Below are positions 59,301 to 64,000 of a stretch of 64,000 nt of DNA, one piece after another. The position numbers and the translations under genes were made by a program. The DNA lies in assembly GCA_029339505.1 (NCBI GenBank), contig JAQISU010000163.1, positions 4,895,001 through 4,959,000 on the forward strand, read 5' to 3'. Position 1 is the first letter of the stretch; the number at the start of each line of letters is the position of its first letter. The notes under the pieces are model-generated. The model was not told where the DNA came from, ran no database searches, and saw nothing but the letters and a program-made list of their open reading frames with translations. This DNA comes from Unio delphinus (lineage: Eukaryota > Mollusca > Bivalvia > Unionida > Unionidae).

Positions 59301-62300
59301 TAAATGTCAGTGGCATACACCAAATTAAAAGAATTTTGGAGAGAGAAAAAAAATTACGTCTATAATTATATCTCATGGAGAACAATCAATACCTTAATTG
59401 GTGTTTTGTCATCGGTTCACAACTGAGTCCAGATTAGATGTGTAATGTTTTCTGATACATCATTATGGACTCAGAAGTAATCCATGGTTTATAACAGTAC
59501 TAGTTAGATTTTAAAAACCAGACAGTCTTCATATCTAGTTTAGGAATTATTTGCTAATAACCGACTCATTACCTATGAGTTCTAGTCGTTCTCCAGAAGA
59601 AATTGAATATATATAATTTTGTGTTCCAAGTAGAAAAGATAGAGAAATATTATGACTGAGATTTGATTCTTGGTGAAAATCTATAAAATAAATATAAAAT
59701 ATACATTTAACTTGCATTCTTTAATTGATGTGTTTTATTTTAATTTGATTTTTTTCTAAATTACAGAAAGTGGATCCAAGACCATACATTGAGTCCTGCA
59801 AAGCAGACTGTTGTTCAGACAACAGCAATAATTGTGTATGCAGTGGTTTTGAGGCTTACTCCAGGGCTTGCATGGATGCCAAAATTCCCCTCAGTTGGAG
59901 AACAGCACAGCTTTGTCGTAAGTTGGAAATATTATCTATTATTCTAACAAAATGGTTTTAAACTCGCTGACTTAGGTTGTCATAATTTTGCACAAAGTTT
60001 AAACAAAATGAGATATCTTTGGCAAGAATATATTTCTTTCCACACAAATTGTAAAAAACTTGTCCCATATTGTCATATAAGAGGTTTTTATCCAGGATTG
60101 TCAATAATAAGCTATTTGTGAAGTGCTGTATATATTAGTATAAACTAACTCATCCCATTAGCTAAGGTGTCAACATTCTGATTTGATTACACATACTGTT
60201 ATGGTATGTTTTATTAACCAGTGAATTTTATTAACCAGGTTTTTTTTAGTATCAATTTTCATATTAGCAGAAAATGGCATTTTTTTTTCAATTATAGTAT
60301 TTAGAAGAACTTCTATTGTTCTCACAAAAGGTTTATTGCTTATTGGACTTTTTAATTTGTGGTTTGTAGTATTCATCGAATCCATGAAAATTGTGGATAA
60401 AGAGTCTGTATTTGAGAAACCAATTTCTTAAAGATGGAAAATATTTTGGACTGATTTTGGATTTTGTTATTTAATTTTTTTAACAGTAATAGAATCTATA
60501 TTGATAAACTGAAATTGTATGTGAAATGTTTCTAACTTTTTGGATTGAAAAATGTAAATGGACTCCTGTTTTGTATGTATATAATGTTAAGTTATATCAC
60601 AACAACTCTGATGTTACGCATTCAATCCAACTCCAAAAGTTCTCATTTTAATAAGCAGTTTTGAATTCATTCATATTGTTTGCAGTATTGAAGTTTTCAA
60701 TGAAGCAAATGTTTTAGAATTTGTATGGGTTATAGTTTATTAAATGCAGTCAAACTCATTTCACTATTTTTTAAAATCCTTTAAACATTTACCATTGCCA
60801 GGATGAATTGTTTGGTATACATGTAGTAATACTCATTCAAACAAAGTTGCTTACTATTGCATGGTTAGGGCTGATCTTTTATTTGTTTTGTAAAAACTAC
60901 CTTTTGTATTTATATTTCTAAATTTGGATAAGGGTAGGTTTTTGTGATGTGTCTCAACCATCAAATCCACAACAATTGATACACACAAAAACAATATTTA
61001 ATTAATAAATATTCAGCTTAATGTCATGAATATGTGATATTATTTTAAAAAGATTTTAAACATCTGTTTAGCTGCCCCATGTCCTGGAAACATGGTCTAC
61101 AAAGAATGTGGAAGCACTTGTGAAAAGACATGCACTTCTCAAGCTGCAGCCTGTACTGATTCAGTTTGTGTTGATGGCTGTTTCTGTCCTGAAGGGATGG
61201 TGAAACACAATGATACTTGCATTCACCAAAATGATTGTCCTTGCACACAGAATGGTCAGGAATATAACACAGGAGCTGTAGTAAAGAAAGACTGCAATAA
61301 ATGGTAAGCCCTGGTGTTACCAGTCTGGTGCACTTTGATGCATAATGTTGTATTTAAATGATGTCCAAGACTTTTACCCATTCAAAACTTTTGTCAAATG
61401 GCTGGAAGTCATCTTTAGGGGATCTTTTCAGTACTTAGTTACAGAATTAAAAAAAAGAAGAGAAATATGGAAGTCATCTTATATATATAATATTGCAGTA
61501 ATAAGAATCTTATGCTTCATTGAAAATGAATCCGAGTGTAAGATTTTCATCACCTGAGATTATAAGTTGATTTACTGAATACACTGTCTAGTAAGTTGTA
61601 ATACATTCATGATACATACATTTAATGTACATTATGGCATCAAAGTCATAGAACTCATACAACACATATATAATATAAAAAATATGATACATATTTATAA
61701 AATGTCATATCACTGATGTTGTCTACCAAATTGAAATTAGTGACAGCTTATGATAATTGACCAGTTTAAATAGTTTGTAATAATGATATCATCTGTCGAA
61801 AAATATAATTGTACTCTATTGTTTCTACAATGCATTTTGTTTCCTTCAGCATTTGCATTAAAGGCAACTGGGACTGCACAAACAAGAAATGTGAAGCCAC
61901 ATGTTCAGCTACAGGTGACCCCCACTACATGACTTTTGATGGGAAACGCTTTGACTTCATGGGTATTTGTTCATACTACATGATCCATGATGAACGCTTT
62001 GATGTAATAACTGACAACATTCGATGTGGGAACCATGAGGCATCATGCACAAAGTCAATCAGTATCATGTTTGAGGGTCACACCATTAAAATGGACCATA
62101 ACCATCAGTTGATCATTGATGGTCAGAGCATCACAAGCCTACCATACCAGAAAAATGGCATAAAGATATACATGGTGTCTTCACTCTTCATGAAGGCTGA
62201 GCTATCTAATGGAATTACCATCCTTTGGGATGGAAGGACACGAGCATACATTACAGCTCCTCCTCAGTTTATTGGGAAAACCAAAGGTAATAATTTTCAT

Positions 62301-64000
62301 GGCTCTGATAAACAATCCATTTAAGTCTTTGAAAGAACATTTTGATTGTATATTTACAGTATGAAACAATTTTTACACCCTGAATTGATATTGAATTAAC
62401 GTTGCCACCATTTCTGGTTCCCAAAATAAATTCAGTATTTATTTTATACAAGAATGGCTTGTATATCACATTGTATTCATATTATATATATACCAGTATC
62501 CCCAATTTGATATAAATAGGCACCACCAAAACAAAAACTTATTGAATGTTTTGGTGAACATGCTGTTATTTTTTCATTTCAAGATTCTCTTTGGAATAAT
62601 GTCTTCTAAAGAGGAAAACGTCATGGATTCAGTTAACTGATAAATTCCAAATTATATAAATATTTACAGGTCTGTGTGGTACATACGACTTCAACCAGAA
62701 AAATGACTTCTTGACACCACAGAAAGATATTGAGACTAACCCCAACGTTTTTGGTAATCGCTGGAAGACAGAGCCAAATTGCCAAGATGTTAACCCAGAT
62801 GCCACACACAACCCATGTGAAGAAAATGCCAACAGAAAGAACCAGTCTGTGCAATACTGCAGCTATCTAAAGAGTGACATTTTCAAACGTAAGTAATACT
62901 ATAGATGAAACTAATAACATTTACATTTTGTTTATAGAATTAACTAATTTACACATCTAACATTGAAAAAGTGTTGGCACTTATCTTTATAAATAATGTA
63001 ATAACTCATGCCATACACTATATCTACACTATTTTTGTGACAAGACATGTTTTGGATTACATGCAAGATGTCTATGTTGCTGCTGCATATTTATATGAAT
63101 GTGTCTTGAGAAAGAGAGAAATAAGTAATTTATTATGGACAGATTAGTGAATACATTTTTAAAATTTTTTTGCAGCCTGTCATGATGTTGTGGATGTAAA
63201 CCCACTCTATGAAAGCTGCCTCTTTGATGTGTGCCAGTGTTCAGAGAACCTCAAAGACTGTCTCTGTCCAATGATAGGAGAGTATGCAGCTCAGTGTGCC
63301 TCTCAGGGGGTAGAGATCAAGTGGAGACAATTCATCTCAGAGTGCCGTAAGTAGTGGAAAATATGAAACATGCACAAACTGAAAAATGTACCTGAGGTAC
63401 AAACTTTAACAATAATGAATATTACTCATTGGCATTGAATTGTCTATATTGAAATCAATCCAAGATTTTGTTGAATCTTGAAAATTCTTGAGTAAGACAG
63501 CTCACTTGCCTGAAACTGGTTATAAAAATTTGATTTCATTTTTAAAAATATGCAATTTTCAGTATCTATGATAAAGATTTCCAATATTTTTAAATACTAA
63601 ATATTTGTTTCAATTTTGACAGAATCTATAATTATCTAAAAAGAGTAATTTTCATGTATGGTAAGTCAATATGCCTTTGTAATGAACTGACATGTGTTTG
63701 ACTATCTCATTGAAGTTTATTATCTCTCTATCATCAATTTAACACTTTATATAAAGATAAGCTTTATGGTAATGTTTGGTTGTGAAATGGATTATAGTAC
63801 AGTTTAACACAAAAGGTGATGTATATATACATCTAATAAATAGAGGTGTGTGTGTGGACTACAAAATGTACAATACTATCATCATTACTTTAATTTAATA
63901 TTCTTTTTATATAGCTATTGACTGTACTGGTGGTCAGATTTATCAAGTCTGTCCTAATGAGTGCACACGTACATGCCACAACATTGCCACAGATCCAAAC
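44417..64000 (+). CDS. Large secreted sushi-EGF-sushi-(VWD-C8-TIL)n protein, 5' part
   Basis: Fifteen exons splice with GT-AG borders and matching phases into 879 codons without a stop; the gene continues beyond the window. Order by residue: signal peptide (1-22), a short linker with dibasic NKR-QAP (about 24-33), sushi domain 1 (about 50-113), EGF (about 115-144), sushi 2 (about 149-210), linker, VWD1 (about 228-400), C8 (about 406-497), TIL (500-560), VWC-like link, VWD2 (about 590-760), C8 (794-850) and the start of a second TIL. This is the build of the VWF / SCO-spondin / hemolectin / gel-mucin class: large, disulfide-rich, secreted polymers or matrix proteins. Both VWD domains end GLCG but lack the first Cys of the VWF-type CGLC box. 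Orthology cannot be set without the C-terminus. Confidence 0.9.
45755..45783 (+). CDS. Exon 2: dibasic linker
   Basis: A 29-base exon encodes RSARNKRQAP after a TTTTACAG acceptor; its donor is GTTAGT. Arg/Lys pairs suggest a propeptide cleavage site. A short exon, but phase and borders fit. Confidence 0.75.
45798..45875. repeat. (TC)n and (ATT)n microsatellites
   Basis: A short TC run just inside the intron donor is followed by about 16 ATT triplets. Confidence 0.92.
46593..47156. repeat. 51-bp tandem repeat, 11 copies
   Basis: The unit starts CAGTTACAATAATGATCAAA and ends ATACGTCACTACT. Copies are nearly identical, with single-base variants (TTGC/TAGC; CACT/CATT). The period is a multiple of three, so long frames of SVTIMIKLN repeats appear by chance. 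Confidence 0.97.
48952..48990 (+). CDS. Exon 3: short linker
   Basis: A 39-base phase 1-1 exon encodes DPFSMNVGQGPDA after a TATATTTCAG acceptor; its donor is GTAAAA. Confidence 0.7.
49440..49518. repeat. (AT)n microsatellite
   Basis: About 39 AT repeats in intron 3. Confidence 0.96.
49886..50152. other. Run of seven consecutive stem-loops (intron 3)
   Basis: Arms are: 49,886-49,893/49,902-49,909 (8 bp); 49,915-49,924/49,940-49,949 (10 bp, CCCGTGGGGA); 49,958-49,961/49,965-49,968; 49,988-49,995/50,014-50,021 with an inner 5-bp stem; 50,035-50,043/50,061-50,070 (one bulge); 50,100-50,104/50,109-50,113; 50,120-50,132/50,137-50,152 (6 + 7 bp with a 3-base bulge). All are exact apart from the noted bulges. 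The GC content is higher than in the flanks. It looks like a structured RNA or part of an unrecognised mobile element. Confidence 0.8.
51043..51174. repeat. 44-bp tandem repeat, 3 copies
   Basis: GAACACATTTGATGCAATGT starts at 51,043, 51,087 and 51,131; the third copy has C for G in GATGC. Confidence 0.93.
51601..51708. repeat. (TA)n and (TG)n microsatellites
   Basis: A short TA run, a spacer, then about 34 TA repeats ending in a TG run, about 80 bp before exon 4. Confidence 0.93.
51789..51861 (+). CDS. Exon 4: first half of sushi domain 1
   Basis: It encodes GTRTCSPLPAPKRGKIACAA and then GFPF, with the first two sushi cysteines. The donor is GTATGT. The exon ends in phase 2, so the TAG read on the genome spans the splice border. 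Confidence 0.85.
51886..52040. repeat. Tandem duplication of about 77 bp
   Basis: ACTTACTTCTCTTCTCATT and the flanking CGCTATGAT...CATC sequence occur twice, near 51,905-51,960 and 51,982-52,025. Confidence 0.85.
52055..52180. repeat. Duplicated (CA)n blocks
   Basis: TATGGCAAGCCTAATGGAAC followed by a CA run occurs twice (from about 52,059 and 52,127), the whole block being duplicated. Confidence 0.9.
52444..52571 (+). CDS. Exon 5: second half of sushi domain 1
   Basis: It encodes HCDATCDDGYKFASGTPTEQ, then a CDQMNGEWFDPPGPNIPDCV end with the conserved Trp and last Cys. The acceptor is TTTTACAG and the donor GTAAGT, phase 1. Confidence 0.9.
52790..54230. repeat. Diverged intronic duplications (intron 5)
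   Basis: About 52,795-53,235 is repeated at about 53,325-53,635 (shared TGACTGAACTGGCATGATCT). About 53,640-53,740 is repeated at 54,120-54,220 (shared CCGAAATTTGAGTG). TC and ACT/AAT microsatellites (52,956-53,053 and 53,243-53,304) sit between. Confidence 0.8.
54231..55441. other. Rest of intron 5
   Basis: AT-rich; I see no further feature. Confidence 0.5.
55442..55537 (+). CDS. Exon 6: EGF domain
   Basis: One complete EGF module with six cysteines (CSPGCSNGGTC, then CSCPQGFMGRKC), in a symmetric 1-1 exon. No calcium-binding signature is seen at its start. Confidence 0.93.
56205..56441 (+). CDS. Exon 7: sushi domain 2 and linker
   Basis: A complete sushi module (CANPPEPKNGRIVC ... CSPDGTWIPQLSEIPNC) plus a Ser/Thr/Ala linker, in a symmetric 1-1 exon. 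Confidence 0.92.
56535..56784 (+). mobile_element. tRNA-Leu-like SINE in intron 7
   Basis: The head GGGCCCTGAGTGGCCGAGTG resembles a leucine tRNA 5' end with an A box. A degenerate B box (GTGTTCAAGTCTAAG) follows near 56,604. The body ends AAAAATGGCATTAAACCATA and an A-rich tail. It is a different family from the five copies at 19-42 kb. Confidence 0.8.
56785..57774. other. Rest of intron 7
   Basis: I see nothing notable apart from AT richness. Confidence 0.5.
57775..58317 (+). CDS. Exon 8: VWD domain 1
   Basis: A full VWD domain lies in one exon: CVAWGQDHYRTFDNRVYHF (Asp-rich first strand), GQCQYILVKD, and RGLCGVYDHDQSNDF at the calcium-site end. The symmetric phase is 1-1. RGLC replaces the CGLC box of VWF. 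Confidence 0.95.
58525..58649 (+). CDS. Exon 9: C8 domain, first part
   Basis: It encodes ESCTDVPQSGC...KCDALMGAVFQSCHS, the start of a C8 module. Acceptor TTTTAG, donor GTAAGT, ending in phase 0. Confidence 0.92.
58650..59766. other. Intron 9
   Basis: I see no gene or repeat that I can support. Confidence 0.5.
59767..59917 (+). CDS. Exon 10: C8 domain, second part
   Basis: It encodes KVDPRPYIESCKADCC, then CVCSGFEAYSRAC and WRTAQLC, completing the C8 module. Donor GTAAGT, phase 1. Confidence 0.94.
59918..61071. other. Intron 10
   Basis: AT-rich; I see nothing in it. Confidence 0.5.
61072..61303 (+). CDS. Exon 11: TIL domain 1 and start of VWC-like link
   Basis: It encodes PCPGNMVYKECGSTCEKTC, then CVDGCFCPEGMVKHNDTC and CPC: a trypsin-inhibitor-like Cys-rich module. 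The exon ends in phase 2 before GTAAGC. Confidence 0.93.
61850..62286 (+). CDS. Exon 12: link and most of VWD domain 2
   Basis: It encodes CICIKGNWDCTNKKC, then CSATGDPHYMTFDGKRFDFM (typical VWD start), and continues to FIGKTK. Acceptor TTCCTTCAG, donor GTAATA, phase 1. Confidence 0.95.
62670..62888 (+). CDS. Exon 13: end of VWD domain 2 and linker
   Basis: It begins GLCGTYDFNQKNDFLTP, the VWD calcium-site end, and runs to the first Cys residues of the next C8 (NPCEEN ... YCSYLKSDIF). The residue before GLCG is Lys, not Cys. Confidence 0.93.
63176..63346 (+). CDS. Exon 14: C8 domain 2
   Basis: It encodes CHDVVDVNPLYESCLFDVCQC, then CLCPMIGEYAAQCA and WRQFISEC. Symmetric 1-1 exon. Confidence 0.94.
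63915..64000 (+). CDS. Exon 15: start of TIL domain 2 (partial)
   Basis: It encodes DCTGGQIYQVCPNECTRTC and continues past the window edge. Confidence 0.9.

Overview
The window reads as metazoan nuclear DNA, probably from a lophotrochozoan and perhaps a mollusc. Support for this is an intron-rich gene for a secreted VWD/sushi/EGF protein, several dispersed tRNA-derived SINE copies, CR1/L2-like LINE and Ty3/Gypsy remnants, an integrated Polinton/Maverick element, and AT-rich intergenic DNA full of microsatellites. The species cannot be named from sequence alone.

Positions 1 to about 15,280 are the right-hand part of a Polinton/Maverick (adintovirus-like) element, cut by the left edge of the window. 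In order it carries: an A32/FtsK-type packaging ATPase (-, partial); a zinc-ribbon plus parvovirus-type phospholipase A2 gene; a retroviral-type integrase; a protein-primed DNA polymerase B joined to a superfamily 1 helicase (-), whose start is an expanding Lys-rich repeat; a Cys-rich zinc-finger protein; an HNH homing-type endonuclease; two unrecognised genes; a small basic virion-type protein; a double-jelly-roll major capsid protein; a small hydrophobic core-type protein; an adenain-type protease; a repeat-built fibre-like protein; a membrane protein; and a penton-like minor capsid protein. Together these would serve replication, integration, capsid assembly, maturation and DNA packaging. 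The copy looks recently active but decaying. Six frame breaks lie at or beside A/T homopolymers, and two genes carry an in-frame stop. Integrase, protease, fibre-like, membrane, HNH and penton-like genes are open.

Positions 15,281-19,383 hold a 51-bp satellite and a decayed Ty3/Gypsy element: a 1.1-kb LTR, a tRNA-Leu-type primer site, gag remnants, then the integrase C-terminal module placed BEFORE reverse transcriptase and RNase H. That is the unusual Gmr1-type domain order. From 19,383 to about 44,350 I found no host gene. The stretch has five copies of one tRNA-derived SINE, diverged local duplications, many microsatellites, a 2.7-kb array of about 136 copies of a 20-bp unit, a dead non-LTR retrotransposon (about 32,250-34,860), a 61-bp x6 array and long AT runs.

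From 44,417 to the right edge is one host gene on the + strand. I resolved 15 exons, all GT-AG with compatible phases, giving 879 codons with no frame break. Their order is signal peptide, short propeptide-like linker with a dibasic site, sushi, EGF, sushi, then VWD-C8-TIL, VWD-C8-TIL, running off the window. It is a large secreted or matrix protein of the VWF / SCO-spondin / hemolectin / mucin class. Its introns hold a 51-bp x11 array, a striking run of seven consecutive hairpins (49,886-50,152), local duplications and a second type of tRNA-derived SINE.
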